From Streptococcus uberis (lineage in GTDB: Bacteria > Bacillota > Bacilli > Lactobacillales > Streptococcaceae), in contig NZ_JRQN01000006.1 of NCBI RefSeq assembly GCF_000785785.1, positions 40,905 through 104,904 of the forward strand: DNA of 64,000 nt, read 5' to 3'. Both the position numbers and the translations under genes were made by a program. The notes under the pieces were generated by a model. The model saw only the letters and a list, made by a program, of their open reading frames with translations. It was not told the DNA's origin and did no database searches. Positions 41,872 through 52,103 of the stretch are shown piece by piece (within the stretch, counting starts at the first letter, position 1; each line of letters starts with the position of its first letter).

Positions 41872-42308
41872 TCTAAAACCTTCCTTTCTTTTTTACAATG
41901 GCATTGGCCAGGCAAACAGTTACAAGGAACTGAAGCCACCATATGCTGTTTTTTCTGAACAAGGAGTCGCTCAAAGGCTTCTAAGTCTGTTTTTGTCATG
42001 GGCAAATCCTCAAGAACTGTCAGAATCAATTGACTATGCTGGCGCTGACAAATGTTACTAAAACTCTCTTTCACCCTATTCTCTTGATAGAGTTTCTGAT
42101 CTACCAATGCCGAATAAAGATAAGCTCTACCTAGACGTCTTGCTTCAACGAGATTTTTTTCTACCAAACGACCTAAAAGTGTTTTTACTGTTGAGGCTGA
42201 CCATTCAAACTTTTCTTGCAAGATTACAACCATTTCACTACTTTTAGTTTCACCACCTGCCCATAAAATACGCATAACTTCCCATTCTGCACCTGATATT
42301 TCAGTCAT
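41868..42308 (-). CDS. copY: Copper-responsive repressor
   Basis: A 146-residue BlaI/CopY-family repressor. The winged-helix domain reads ISGAEWEVMRILWAGGETKSSEMVVILQEKFEWSASTVKTLLGRLVEKNLVEARRLGRAYLYSAL, and the C-terminal metal hook is CNCLPGQCHC, the CxC-x4-CxC arrangement that binds zinc or copper. Copper displaces zinc and releases the operator. It is the first gene of the cop operon and has a cop box 27 bases upstream. Confidence 0.94.
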   Translation of the reverse strand: MTEISGAEWEVMRILWAGGETKSSEMVVILQEKFEWSASTVKTLLGRLVEKNLVEARRLGRAYLYSALVDQKLYQENRVKESFSNICQRQHSQLILTVLEDLPMTKTDLEAFERLLVQKKQHMVASVPCNCLPGQCHCKKERKVLE

Positions 42309-42334
42309 TAAGACCTCCCTTGTTTTAATAAATC

Positions 42335-42344
42335 TACATTTGTA
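42335..42344 (-). promoter_or_regulatory. cop box (CopY operator)
   Basis: TACATTTGTA matches the CopY operator TACANNTGTA exactly, between copY and its likely promoter. A second perfect box is not seen nearby. Confidence 0.8.
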
Positions 42345-42412
42345 AATATATCATATCATATTAATCTATATTCGTGAACAAATCATATCACATTAGTTTA
42401 TATTTATAGCTA
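42345..42412. repeat. Imperfect 30-base tandem repeat
   Basis: The segment ATCATATCATATTAATCTAT (from about 42350) recurs as ATCATATCACATTAGTTTAT (from about 42383), with a few changes. It lies in the copY-esterase intergenic region; no function assigned. Confidence 0.5.
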
Positions 42413-42441
42413 TCATTTTTATCTCATTTATTATATTGTTA

Positions 42442-42469
42442 TTGACAATTATTTCATATATGATATGAT
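42442..42469 (+). promoter_or_regulatory. Promoter of the secreted esterase gene
   Basis: TTGACA (42442-42447), 16-base spacer, TATGAT (42464-42469), then AAAGGAG and the ATG at 42507. Confidence 0.75.
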
Positions 42470-42506
42470 AAAATGAGTAAAAAATGATAATTAAAAGGAG
42501 ATACCA

Positions 42507-43508
42507 GTGAAAAACAAAATGAAACTTTTTCTTGTCTTGCTTGGCCTGATCTTTTCCATAGGGAGCCAAAGTCCCGTGACAGCCAATAGCAGATCTTGGA
42601 AAAGTTGGTTTATTGAAAAATATTTTTGGCTTAAAGGGGACAAAAGTTACTATTCAGAACAAGATGCCTACCAATTCGATCAATACGTTAAATCAGCTGG
42701 AGAAGCCGCTAATCAAGGCTTTAACCTTAAGCAAGAACAAGTAAATGGCACTTTAGTGACCAAAATCCATGATAATATGCAAGTCCATAGTTGGAATGAA
42801 AATCCAAACAATAAAACCAATCAAAAGGTAATTTTTTATTTGCATGGTGGTTCTTATCTCAACAACCCTACAACATACCATATTGATATGCTTAAGACCC
42901 TATCAACCAGCTTAGATGCTAAAATAGTACTACCAATCTATCCTAAGGCTCCAACTTATACCTATGACGTTGCCATGCCTAAATTGATTGAGCTCTATCG
43001 AGAAACCCTCAATAGCACAGCTGCTAAAAACATTACCATCATGGGGGATTCCGCAGGTGGAGGCTTAGCACTTGGCTTAGCACTTGCTTTAAAAGACAAC
43101 AATCTTCAACAACCAAAAGATATCGTTCTCTTATCACCATGGTTGGATGTTACCATGTCAAATCCAGACATCCAAAAATTTGAAAGTAATGACCCTATTC
43201 TTTCGGCTTGGGGACTTCGCAAAGTTGGCGAAATTTGGTCACGACGCGGAGAAGAAAACAGTAAACATCCTTATGTAAGCCCAATTTATGGTGATGTCAC
43301 CAATTTAGCTCCGATTACCATGTTTGTTGGTACTCATGAGATCTTCTACCCAGATATTAAAAAATTCGAAAAGAGTTTAACTGAAAAAAATCATCCCCAT
43401 CAATTATTTGAAGCAGAAAAAATGAATCACGTCTACCCAATCTACCCAATTGAAGAAGCCAAAACCGCTCAATATCAAATCATTGATACCATTCGAAAAG
43501 CCTATTAA
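42507..43508 (+). CDS. Secreted alpha/beta hydrolase, HSL-type esterase
   Basis: A 333-residue serine esterase of the hormone-sensitive lipase family. Residues 1-26 form a signal peptide (MKNKMKLFLVLLGLIFSIGSQSPVTA). The oxyanion motif is FYLHGGSY, the nucleophile is in GDSAGGG, and the acid and base are in the EIFYPD and MNHVYP regions. Substrate is probably short-chain esters; no experimental counterpart can be named. It is divergent from copY and convergent with rbfA, with a shared terminator. Confidence 0.88.
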   Translation: MKNKMKLFLVLLGLIFSIGSQSPVTANSRSWKSWFIEKYFWLKGDKSYYSEQDAYQFDQYVKSAGEAANQGFNLKQEQVNGTLVTKIHDNMQVHSWNENPNNKTNQKVIFYLHGGSYLNNPTTYHIDMLKTLSTSLDAKIVLPIYPKAPTYTYDVAMPKLIELYRETLNSTAAKNITIMGDSAGGGLALGLALALKDNNLQQPKDIVLLSPWLDVTMSNPDIQKFESNDPILSAWGLRKVGEIWSRRGEENSKHPYVSPIYGDVTNLAPITMFVGTHEIFYPDIKKFEKSLTEKNHPHQLFEAEKMNHVYPIYPIEEAKTAQYQIIDTIRKAY

Positions 43509-43546
43509 TACAAAAACTAAAGTACAACGAAATGACTTTAAGGTTT
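43509..43546. terminator. Bidirectional terminator, esterase and rbfA
   Basis: TACAAAAAC...CTTT pairs with AAAG...GTTTTTGTA around a 13-base loop; T-runs are present on both strands. Confidence 0.75.
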
Positions 43547-43551
43547 TTGTA

Positions 43552-43902
43552 TTAGTCTTTATGATCAAGCTCACGTAGTAACTGGTCAATTTTGTTACCA
43601 TAGGCAATGGAATTATCTTTTTCAAAAATTAAATCCGGAATTTTATACATGGTTAGATTTCTACCAAGCTCACGTTTAATTGTTCCAGTTGCTTTTTCTA
43701 AGCCTATTTGGGCCTTTTGATTATCTGAAGCTAAGTCACTCATCAAAGTGTAGTAAACTTTAGCAGCAGATAAGTCACCAAGCATTTGAACTTCTGTAAT
43801 GGTAACACCTTGAACCCGTGGGTCACGAACTTTCTTTTGTAAAATATCGTTAACTTCACGTTTAATTTCCATTCCAACACGATCAATACGATGATTTGCC
43901 AT
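43552..43902 (-). CDS. rbfA: Ribosome-binding factor A
   Basis: A 116-residue KH-fold assembly factor for the 30S subunit, acting near the 5' end of 16S rRNA. It begins [30 protein letters not shown] and contains the family pattern [20 protein letters not shown]. It is the last gene of the rimP-nusA-ylxR-ylxQ-infB-rbfA operon, 58 bases after infB. Confidence 0.96.
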   Translation of the reverse strand: MANHRIDRVGMEIKREVNDILQKKVRDPRVQGVTITEVQMLGDLSAAKVYYTLMSDLASDNQKAQIGLEKATGTIKRELGRNLTMYKIPDLIFEKDNSIAYGNKIDQLLRELDHKD

Positions 43903-43960
43903 ATGAAATTCCTTTCTAATACTTATTAATAAGAAGTAACCTCAGTTATCTTTGTCAGTA

Positions 43961-46818
43961 TCACTTACGAATCACTTCTTCCATTACGTAAGCTTCTAAA
44001 TTGTCATCCACTCTAAGATCATTGAAGTTTTCAATCATCAATCCACCTTCTTGAGCATTCCCAACTTCTTTTACATCATCTTTATAATGTTTAAGACTTT
44101 CAAGCTTCCCATCAAAAATAACGACACTATCACGGATTACACGTACACTTGAGTCGCGAGTGATTTTTCCTCTTGTAACCATGAAACCACCAATTGTACC
44201 AACTTTAGATACCTTAAATGTTTCACGAACAATAGCTTCACCAATGATTTTCTCTTTGTAAACTGGATCCAGTTTACCTTTCATTGCTTCTTCTACCTCT
44301 TCAATCACTTTGTAAATAATGCTATGAAGACGAATTTCAACTTCGTCAGCGTCAGCTTGTTGACGAGCTTGTGGCGTAGGACGAACATTAAATCCAATAA
44401 TAACAGCATTTGAAGCTTCTGCCAATGTCACATCCGACTCATTAATTGCCCCTACAGCTGAGTGAACAACATTAACACGAACCCCTTCAACTTCAATTTT
44501 CATTAGAGAAGCAGCTAAAGCTTCTACAGAACCTTGTACATCTGCTTTAATAATTACATTGACTGTTTTAATTTCACCCGCTTTAAGGGTATCAAACAAG
44601 TTATCAAGGCTTACGCGTTGTGTGTTTTGACGTTGTTTAAGAAGTGCACGTTTTGCACGTTCTTCACCAGCAGCACGTGCTGCTTTTTCGTCTTCATAGA
44701 CTGCGAAATGATCACCTGCCATTGGCGTTTCATTCAAACCAGTGATTGAAACTGGTGTTGATGGCAAGGCGAATTTCACACGACGACCTAAGTCATTTGT
44801 CATAGCACGGACACGACCAAAAGTATTACCAATAACAATTGGATCTTGTACATGAAGTGTACCTTGTTGAACAAGTAAGTTGCGACTGCACCTTTTCCTT
44901 TATCAAGACGAGCTTCAATCACTGTACCAATAGCACGAACAGTTGGATCAGCTTTAAGCTCTTCAACCTCAGCAACTAACAAGACTGTTTCTAAGAGTTC
45001 GTCAATATTTTTGTTGAACTTGGCTGAAATTTCAACAAACTCACAGTCTCCACCCCAAGCAGTTGAAATAATACCATGCTCAGCTAACTCTGAGATAACA
45101 CGTTCTGGGTTTGCACCTGGTTTATCAATCTTATTGATTGCAACGATAATTGGAACTTCAGCAGCTTTTGAGTGATTAATAGCTTCAATTGTTTGAGGCA
45201 TAACACCGTCATCAGCTGCTACAATCAGGATGGTAATATCTGTTACAGAAGCTCCACGTGCACGCATGCTTGTAAATGCCGCGTGTCCAGGGGTATCCAA
45301 GAAAGTGATTTTTTTGCCAGCTTCTTCAATTTGATAAGCCCCAATATGCTGAGTGATACCACCAGCTTCACCTGTTGCAACACGTGAATTACGTAACGTA
45401 TCTAAAAGTGTTGTTTTACCATGGTCAACGTGTCCCATAATTGTTACAACTGGTGCACGTTCAACAATGTTTTCAGGGTTAAGATAAGTTTCATCATCGA
45501 AGAAACGCTCAATATCAGCATTATCAACTTCTACTTTAGCAGTTGCATCAATACCATAATCAACCATTAATAATTCAATTGTATCACCATCAAGAGATTG
45601 GTTTTGAGTGGCCATAATGCCCATCATGAAGAGTTTTTTAACAATTTCTGCTGGTTCACGTTTAATACGTTTTGCAATTTCAGCAACCGTCATACCTTCT
45701 GTATATTCAAACTCTTTTGGCAATTCATGAAATTTACGCTCTGTTACTGGTTTTGGAGCTGAATTGTTATTTCTGTTATTTTTACCTTTTTTAGGTTTTT
45801 TATTCCAGTTACTATTTCTTTGATTTCTCACTTGGTTCTGATTATTCCAACTTTTCTTAGTTTGCTTTGGTCCGTCTTCAGTTCGTTGATTGTCATCATG
45901 AACTTTTTCAGGACGATATTTCTTACGACGCTTGTCTGCAGGCTTAGCAGGACTTACTACAACTTCCGGAGTAGCTGTCACTTTCGTGGCAGGTTTTGTT
46001 TTCAGCGCTTCTTGTTCAGCCTTAGCCTTTTGCACTGCTTCTTGTTCAGCTAACCGTTTTGCTTCTGCTTTAGCCTTTTCGGCTAATCGCTGAGCTTCTT
46101 TAGCTTGTCTGAAGTCATCCTCACGTTTACGAGTATATTCTGCATTTTGTTCTGCTTTCAAAGCTGCCGCTCTGGCTTTAAAATCAATTTTACCTGCATT
46201 GGGTTTAGCCACAGCAGTTTGACTTTGATTTCCTTGAAAATGGTCTTTATTACCATTATCTTTTTTGAAAGCTTGTTTCTTTTCTTGCGTGTGATTTCCA
46301 TCTCTAAAAGATTGACGGTTACCCCTAGATTGATTAGCATGTCTAGGATTACGTTGTTGGTTATCACGGTTTGAGAAACCACCTTGTCTCTGATTTCTCT
46401 GATTTGATTGGCGACCATTTGATGATTGTTGGCCACTAGCTTGTCTTGCCGCTTGTTCTTTTGCTCGAGCTTCGCGTTCAGCCTTAAAATTACGACTTTT
46501 CGGTTTTTGTGGTGTATTTGGAGCTTGTGATGTCACTGGTACTTCTACTGCTTGCTTTTTAGCTTCTTGTTCTTTTGAACCATCAACTTTAGCTGGCTGT
46601 GAAAGTGTTTCTTTTTGACTAACAGTCACTTTTGGTTCTGCTTTTTCAACTTTTGGTGTTGGTGTTGAAAAACTTGAAATGATTTTTTGAGCATCATTAT
46701 CTTCAACACTTGATGCATGACTTTTAACGTCTAAACCTAAGTTTTTGGCGTGGTCCACAACTTCTTTACTTGTTTTACCAATTTCTTTGGCAATTTCATG
46801 TAATCTTCTTTTTGACAA
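43961..46818 (-). CDS. infB: Translation initiation factor IF-2, frame broken by a missing base
   Basis: Delivers initiator tRNA to the 30S subunit. The N-terminal IF2_N domain ([20 protein letters not shown]), a long charged and Q/N-rich linker (about 60-370), and the GTPase domain with [20 protein letters not shown] and NKIDK are clear. The frame shifts near 44879 after DKGKGAVAT; adding one base restores ...[39 protein letters not shown] and 952 residues, the usual length. IF-2 is essential, so this is very likely a sequencing error. It follows ylxQ by 19 bases. Confidence 0.95.
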
Positions 46819-46837
46819 TTTGTGTCCTCCTATTCGT

Positions 46838-47140
46838 CTATTCCATAAGAGTCCTCATTTTCTTTGAAAATCCAGCGTCTGCAACTGCAACTACTTTACG
46901 TGGTTTACCTAGTGCAGCACTTAATTCCAGTGCGCTAAACACTGTGGAGACTTCTACATTATAATATTTACTTTTATCAGTTACTTTTTTCGTCACATTT
47001 GGTCCTGCATCATTTGCTAAGAAAACTAACTTAACTGCTTCTTGCTGAATAGCTTTAACAACTAATTCTTCCCCAGAAATAATTTTCCCCGCTCTTTGCG
47101 CAAGACCAATTAGATTTGACAATCTCTGTAAGTTATTCAA
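46838..47140 (-). CDS. ylxQ: L7Ae-type RNA-binding protein YlxQ, TTG start
   Basis: A 100-residue ribosomal protein L7Ae-like protein. The sequence [47 protein letters not shown] is the family signature. It starts at TTG (47138-47140), overlapping the restored ylxR stop by eight bases, so it is likely translated by coupling. Probable K-turn RNA binder; its precise target is not settled in streptococci. Confidence 0.92.
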   Translation of the reverse strand: MNNLQRLSNLIGLAQRAGKIISGEELVVKAIQQEAVKLVFLANDAGPNVTKKVTDKSKYYNVEVSTVFSALELSAALGKPRKVVAVADAGFSKKMRTLME

Positions 47141-47428
47141 GACCTAACTCTCTTCTTTTGACTTTGTGATCAACATAAGCAATCAATTCATCGTAAAAAC
47201 TCTCTGAGACTTCCATTGAGAAGCTACGATTAAAGACCTGTTTTTTCTTTGCCTGTTTTGCCTCATCATTGTCAAGCTTAATATAGCACCACGCCCATTT
47301 TTCTTCCCAGTTGGATCAATAAAAATATCCCCTTCTTTTGTCTTAACAATACGAAGCAAATCACGTTTATCTATTGTTTCTCCTGAAACAAGTGATTTGC
47401 GTAAAGGTATTTTTTTTTCTTTAGGCAT
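47133..47428 (-). CDS. ylxR: YlxR family RNA-binding protein, frame broken by a missing base
   Basis: A small basic protein of the YlxR/RNPM family; the start MPKEKKIPLRKSLVSGETIDKRDLLRIVKTKEG and the GKKNGRGA motif are typical. The open frame ends early (47183). Adding one base near 47285 gives GRGAYIKLDNDEAKQAKKKQ... and continues through MEVSESFYDELIAYVDHK to a stop at 47133-47135, 98 residues, the usual size. It lies between nusA and ylxQ. Reported partners include RNase P and transcription regulators in related bacteria. Confidence 0.9.
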
Positions 47429-47443
47429 AAAACACCTCTTTTC

Positions 47444-48598
47444 TTATTCTACCTCGTTTGTAGGAGTTGCTATTTCTTCTACAACTTCGGCTAATTGATT
47501 TTCTTGCTCAGCTTCCATACGTTCATAGTCACTAGCAGATTTGATATCAATACGGTAACCAGTTAAGTGTGCAGCAAGGCGAACGTTTTGTCCACGACGA
47601 CCAATAGCAAGTGACAATTTACTATCTGGTACAACAACCGTTGCACGTTTTGAATCCGTTTCATCAAACAAGACCATGTCAACCTCAGCTGGTGCAATGG
47701 CATTGTAAATAAATTCAGCAGGGTCTTCTACCCATTGAATAACATCAATGTTTTCTTCGACAGGGATTTCGATGCCAGTTTTTTGATCAAAACGTTTTGG
47801 ATGGAATTTACTGATAACTTTTTTAATGTTACTTCCACCGCGTCCAACAATGGTACCAATAGCATCAACATTTGAATTATGACTGCGTACTGCAACTTTT
47901 GTACGATCACCTGCCTCACGAGAAACACTCATGATTTCCACTGTTCCATCAAAAACCTCTGGAATTTCTTGTTCCATAATGCGTTTGATGAACTCCGGAT
48001 GGCTACGACTTACAAATACGTTAACACCTTTAGGATTGTTTTCTACTTTGTAAACATAAACCTCAATACGATCATGTGATTTAAAGGTTTCACCAGGAAT
48101 TTGATCTTGGTGAGATAATTGAGCTTCAAGCGATCCCAAATTAACATAGATAAAACGTTGATCAAAACGTTCAACAGTACCTGTCATGATTTCACCCTCA
48201 TGTTCTTTGTACTCATTGAATGTCACTTCACGCATCTGACGACGCATCTTTTCCATAATAGTTTGTTTTGCAGATTGCGCAGCAACTCGGCCAAACTCTG
48301 TAACAGATTCTTCAAAACGAATCTTATCACCTAGTTCATAAGCTGAACTAATGGCTAAAGCATCTTTCAAACCAATCTCTAAACGGCTATCAAAGACTTC
48401 CTCAACAACTTCACGAACTGTGAAGACTTGAAAATCTCCCGTTTTTTCATTAAATTCAATAACACAAGACTCTGATTGACCATAGCGACGTTTATAAGCA
48501 GATTTTAGTGACTCTGTAACTGCCTCAATAATGTCGCTTTTGTTAATATGTTTTTCTTCTTCCAAAATACGGAAGGCTTCTAGCATTTCTTTGCTCAT
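47444..48598 (-). CDS. nusA: Transcription elongation/termination factor NusA
   Basis: A 384-residue RNA polymerase-associated factor that affects pausing, termination and antitermination. The N-terminal domain is followed by the S1 domain ([28 protein letters not shown], about 133-200) and two KH domains ([32 protein letters not shown]). The short acidic tail [21 protein letters not shown] lacks the extra C-terminal repeats of E. coli NusA. It follows rimP by 89 bases in the same operon. Confidence 0.96.
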   Translation of the reverse strand: MSKEMLEAFRILEEEKHINKSDIIEAVTESLKSAYKRRYGQSESCVIEFNEKTGDFQVFTVREVVEEVFDSRLEIGLKDALAISSAYELGDKIRFEESVTEFGRVAAQSAKQTIMEKMRRQMREVTFNEYKEHEGEIMTGTVERFDQRFIYVNLGSLEAQLSHQDQIPGETFKSHDRIEVYVYKVENNPKGVNVFVSRSHPEFIKRIMEQEIPEVFDGTVEIMSVSREAGDRTKVAVRSHNSNVDAIGTIVGRGGSNIKKVISKFHPKRFDQKTGIEIPVEENIDVIQWVEDPAEFIYNAIAPAEVDMVLFDETDSKRATVVVPDSKLSLAIGRRGQNVRLAAHLTGYRIDIKSASDYERMEAEQENQLAEVVEEIATPTNEVE

Positions 48599-48687
48599 AA
48601 TGTTTACGTTCTGTCATAAGACACAGAACAAATTTCCTTTCTGAGATAAATTGTAAATCTCTCAAAAACCGATTCTAACAGTTTATT

Positions 48688-49164
48688 TTATAATTTAACT
48701 GCTAACCGTGCTTTTGCGACAGATTGATAAGGGATTTCAACAGTTTTTTGACGCGTTTTATCCAAATAGTTAATTGTCAAGGTTTGGCCATCAAATGCGA
48801 TCAAATCCCCTTGATAGACCTTATTCTTATTGATAGCTTTATAAAGGCTAACATTAATATAAGAACCTATAGCATTTGTTATACTATCTACTGTTTTCAA
48901 TGGTCTTTCTAAACCCGGACTAGATACTTCAAGCATGTACTGTTCCGGAAAAGGATCAGGTGTAATCTGATCGAGAATAGGACTGATAATCTCTGTTAAA
49001 AAACTAGTATCTTCTACAGTAATTCCTCCCTCTTTATCAACAAGAATACTTAAAACGTAATCACTTCCCATTTTTTCATATTCAACATCAACCAATTCAA
49101 AAGGTGTTTGAATGCTTGGGGCAACCGCCTCTGTAACGGTATCAATAATAGATTGATTAGCTAT
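48688..49164 (-). CDS. rimP: Ribosome maturation factor RimP, apparent ATA start
   Basis: Needed for 30S subunit assembly. The two-domain pattern is clear: [31 protein letters not shown], then [10 protein letters not shown] and the Sm-like C-terminal domain; 158 residues from the start chosen. The conserved N-terminus ([22 protein letters not shown]) lies upstream of the first TTG at 49093-49095, and no ATG, GTG or TTG with a good ribosome site precedes it. The strong AAGGAGG (49173-49179) sits eight bases before ATA at 49162-49164, which I take as the start. First gene of its operon. Confidence 0.9.
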   Translation of the reverse strand: MANQSIIDTVTEAVAPSIQTPFELVDVEYEKMGSDYVLSILVDKEGGITVEDTSFLTEIISPILDQITPDPFPEQYMLEVSSPGLERPLKTVDSITNAIGSYINVSLYKAINKNKVYQGDLIAFDGQTLTINYLDKTRQKTVEIPYQSVAKARLAVKL

Positions 49165-49228
49165 TGTAATGACCTCCTTTTCAACTCTCTAGGACTTAGG
49201 ATTTCTCCCTCGTTTTTTAATTTCAATA

Positions 49229-49257
49229 CAAAAGTGGCGAGAATTTTCTCACCACCT
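49229..49257 (-). terminator. Terminator-like hairpin in the rimP-nusA leader
   Basis: On the minus strand GTGGTGAGAA pairs with TTCTCGCCAC (one G-U), followed by TTTTG. It lies between the predicted promoter and rimP, so it can act as an attenuator of the operon or simply stop upstream transcripts. Confidence 0.65.
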
Positions 49258-49276
49258 TTCTGTATTAGTTATTAGC

Positions 49277-49304
49277 ATTATATCATAAAATGATAAAAAC
49301 GCAA
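49277..49304 (-). promoter_or_regulatory. Predicted rimP-nusA-infB operon promoter
   Basis: TTGCGT (49299-49304), 16-base spacer, TATAAT (49277-49282) on the minus strand, about 110 bases before rimP and upstream of the leader hairpin. Confidence 0.6.
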
Positions 49305-49453
49305 GTAATAACCCACTTCTACCTCGTAATTTTCAGTCAATCTTAATTTACTAAACAATCCTCTCATCGAAAAGATTGTTTATATATAGTAGTTTTTGAC
49401 GGGTGAAAAACGGGTGAACCTCTTAAAAACCTTATTATATCAATAGGATAAAA

Positions 49454-49539
49454 GGAGAGGAGGGGATTCGAACCCCCGAGCCCGGTTAAGGACTACACGC
49501 TTTCCAAGCGTGCGCACTCGGCCACTATGCGACCTCTCC
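49454..49539 (-). tRNA. tRNA-Ser (anticodon GGA)
   Basis: An 86-base type II tRNA: acceptor arms GGAGAGG (49533-49539) and CCTCTCC (49454-49460) pair; anticodon GGA at 49503-49505 in the loop TTGGAAA; a long variable arm; and T-loop GGTTCGAATCC. The CCA end is not encoded. Confidence 0.96.
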
Positions 49540-49581
49540 ATATCGAAGTTGTTAAGCATAACAACTCCATAAACTAACTGA

Positions 49582-50217
49582 TTAAAATTGCGCCTCTAAA
49601 CGGTAGATAACTTGACCTTTACTTGAAAATTTCGCTTCGTACTCTGTCATAACATTACCTTGGTAATCACTGGCATGTAAATCAAGCCAAACCTGATTAA
49701 GAGTCATACCAAACTGGGACATACTTGCCAAACTATATTCAAATAGGCCACGATTATCAGTTTTAAAGTGGATTTGACCATTTTCTGGTAAAATTTCCTT
49801 GTATGTTGCTAAAAACTCTTTGTAAGTTAAGCGACGTTTCTCATGTTTCGTTTTTGGCCACGGATCTGAAAAATTGAGATAAAGAAGATCAATCTCACCA
49901 TTTTCAAAATAGTTGGTCAAACTTGAGCCATCAACACGCAACAACTTAACATTGGAAACTCCAGACTCTATAACTTTATCCAATGCATAACTAAGTACAG
50001 AAAGTTGGATATCAATACCGATATAATTAATATCTGGGTTTTGTTGGGCCATGCCGGTTACAAAGCCACCTTTACCAGAACCTACTTCAACATGTATAGG
50101 GTTATCATTTCCAAAAACTTCCTTCCACCGCCCCTTAGACTCTTCTGGTGTCAAGAGGACATAATTAGGATAATTTTCGAGATGCTCTTCGGCACCTTTT
50201 CGTTTTCTAACTCGCAT
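49582..50217 (-). CDS. trmB: tRNA (guanine-N7-)-methyltransferase
   Basis: A 211-residue SAM-dependent enzyme that methylates G46 of tRNAs. The SAM motif is [31 protein letters not shown] and the catalytic/substrate segment is [21 protein letters not shown], both hallmark TrmB sequences. Its start touches the ccrZ stop (both at 50217), so the two are co-translated, as in other streptococci. Confidence 0.96.
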   Translation of the reverse strand: MRVRKRKGAEEHLENYPNYVLLTPEESKGRWKEVFGNDNPIHVEVGSGKGGFVTGMAQQNPDINYIGIDIQLSVLSYALDKVIESGVSNVKLLRVDGSSLTNYFENGEIDLLYLNFSDPWPKTKHEKRRLTYKEFLATYKEILPENGQIHFKTDNRGLFEYSLASMSQFGMTLNQVWLDLHASDYQGNVMTEYEAKFSSKGQVIYRLEAQF

Positions 50218-51007
50218 TATTTCTTTCTAAACAGTTCTCTAAATCGACGGAGTGCATAAATTTCTTGGTTGACATGTTCCATATCTCTTTGATCAAAACA
50301 TTTCAAAATTTGTGTCAGATAAGATAACTGACCATACCAAGCAATCTTACTCATCACTTTATCGTTATTTTTATAACCATAATAGGCTAACCACTCTGGC
50401 CAACGGGATTGCGGAATATAATGACTTAACAAGTAAGCTACATCATACATCCTATCAGTCAATCGAACAGAATCCCAATCGCACAAGTAAATCATACCAC
50501 TAGTCGTAATAACCCAGTTGCTATGCTTAATATCGCCATGAACAATTGTTGCTACTTCAGCTCTGAAAGCTGGTAAACTCTTTTTCAACTCTTTAACTAT
50601 ATCCTGTAAGTAAGAGTTTTGCTGAATTTGCAGTGGCGCATTTTGTTCAAAATCAATTAATAAATCATATGGATTTTCAATTTTATAATTTAATTGCAAG
50701 AGCTGATTAACTAACTGTTTTGATTTATGAAGGCGACTTAAAATTTGAACAATCTGCTTACTGTTCATATCTTCACGATTTAAAATTCGGCCATCTAACC
50801 ATTCTTGCGCACTCATCATATCCCCATTACCTAGGCGTTTTGCCATAATAATTGAGGAGCAATTTGTTCTTTAGCCAGGGCAGGTAAGATTGGTGTTGTA
50901 TTTAATTTAATAAAAACATTATCACCATTAGGATAGCTTCCTTTATAGGCCTTACCGCTCTTCCCTTTCAAGGGCGTTAATGTCAAGTCCTGATCTGTAG
51001 TTGTCAA
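50217..51007 (-). CDS. ccrZ: CcrZ-type cell cycle kinase-like protein, frame broken by a missing base
   Basis: An aminoglycoside/choline kinase-fold protein. In pneumococcus CcrZ links division (FtsZ) to DnaA-driven replication. The catalytic loop is [10 protein letters not shown] and the metal motif is [21 protein letters not shown]. The frame breaks in TTTT at 50838-50841: the first part ends QLLWQNA; adding one base gives [19 protein letters not shown], 263 residues in all. I start at TTG (51005-51007), eight bases after AGGAGG. It is followed by trmB. Confidence 0.88.
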
Positions 51008-51066
51008 GCAATCGCCCTCCTTTTCTTTTCTAATCACTTATTCCTATTTTACTTGTTTTACTCAAC

Positions 51067-52101
51067 TTAGTCAATTATGTTCTTTAACTTATAAGGCAAA
51101 TAGATTACTGTCATCACTAAAAAGAAGGCAACCATTTCCAATGCGTTAACAAGAGTCCCTGAGAAACCTATTTCAATCGCTAACAAAACTGCCGAAATTG
51201 CACGTAACAATATCAATAAATCCTTCTTTTTCTGACTATTTTCTCCAGGGTATAAATGCGTCAGATAATGATAATCAAAATGATGATAGAGTGATAACAA
51301 TTGAAATAAAAGAAGGTAATTAAAAATTGAGGCTAGCATCAAGGATAAGTATGTATTACTTATAAAAATCAATGATAAGAGTGCTAATACGGTTAATCTA
51401 AAAAATAATCCCAAGTAATCTGAACTTCTTAAGAAAGCACGCGCATAAAGATTTAGCCAATGGGAACCTGATTTTTTACTAACAAGTTGTAAAATGGGAT
51501 TCAAGTATGTTCTTTTTTTAACACCACTTGTAATTCCTTTAACACTTACAAATAAGGAATAAAATTTTAAGATTTTTTGTTTCCGTCGATTCTCACTGTT
51601 GATACTTACAGTCCAGTTTAATCTATCTTCAGTCATAAGCGCAGCAACTTTTTTTGCTTGTATAAACCACTTGATGATTGCTAATCCTAAAAGCATGAGG
51701 AAAAAAAGCACAAGCGATAGACCAAGCCTTGCATAAATAGGAAATAGTATGGTTAAACAAAGCGATTGGAACAAAACACCAGTAATGAAAGACTGACGTC
51801 CTGCAGTTTTGATGTGGTCGATCAGCTTATCTTCTTTGGCTAGCAAGAACTGTTGATCGGCCTCTTCAATATAAGTCGCAACCGCTCCTGTCTGCAATAA
51901 GAAAACGGTTAGCAAGAATAAGCAAATCATAATCGGCCACGTTTTTTTAGGAAAATGCTGTAAAAGTTGACTGTACTGATAAAGAATGTAACCCAGTAGG
52001 AAGACTAAGACAAGGACAAAGTGATCATTAAAAACATAGGGAAGATATTTGCGATGGTGTTTTTGAAAATTTTGCTTTCGTTTCTTAAACAATTCTGTCA
52101 T
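51067..52101 (-). CDS. ecsB: ABC transporter permease EcsB
   Basis: A 344-residue membrane protein with about eight to ten hydrophobic segments, in two- to four-helix groups, and the EcsB-type N-terminus (FKKRKQNFQKHHRKYLPYVFNDHFVLVLVFLLGYILY). It pairs with EcsA two bases upstream. The Ecs exporter affects secretion, sigma factor signalling and peptide export in other Firmicutes; the transported substrate is not certain. Confidence 0.88.
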   Translation of the reverse strand: MTELFKKRKQNFQKHHRKYLPYVFNDHFVLVLVFLLGYILYQYSQLLQHFPKKTWPIMICLFLLTVFLLQTGAVATYIEEADQQFLLAKEDKLIDHIKTAGRQSFITGVLFQSLCLTILFPIYARLGLSLVLFFLMLLGLAIIKWFIQAKKVAALMTEDRLNWTVSINSENRRKQKILKFYSLFVSVKGITSGVKKRTYLNPILQLVSKKSGSHWLNLYARAFLRSSDYLGLFFRLTVLALLSLIFISNTYLSLMLASIFNYLLLFQLLSLYHHFDYHYLTHLYPGENSQKKKDLLILLRAISAVLLAIEIGFSGTLVNALEMVAFFLVMTVIYLPYKLKNIID

Positions 52102-52103
52102 AA

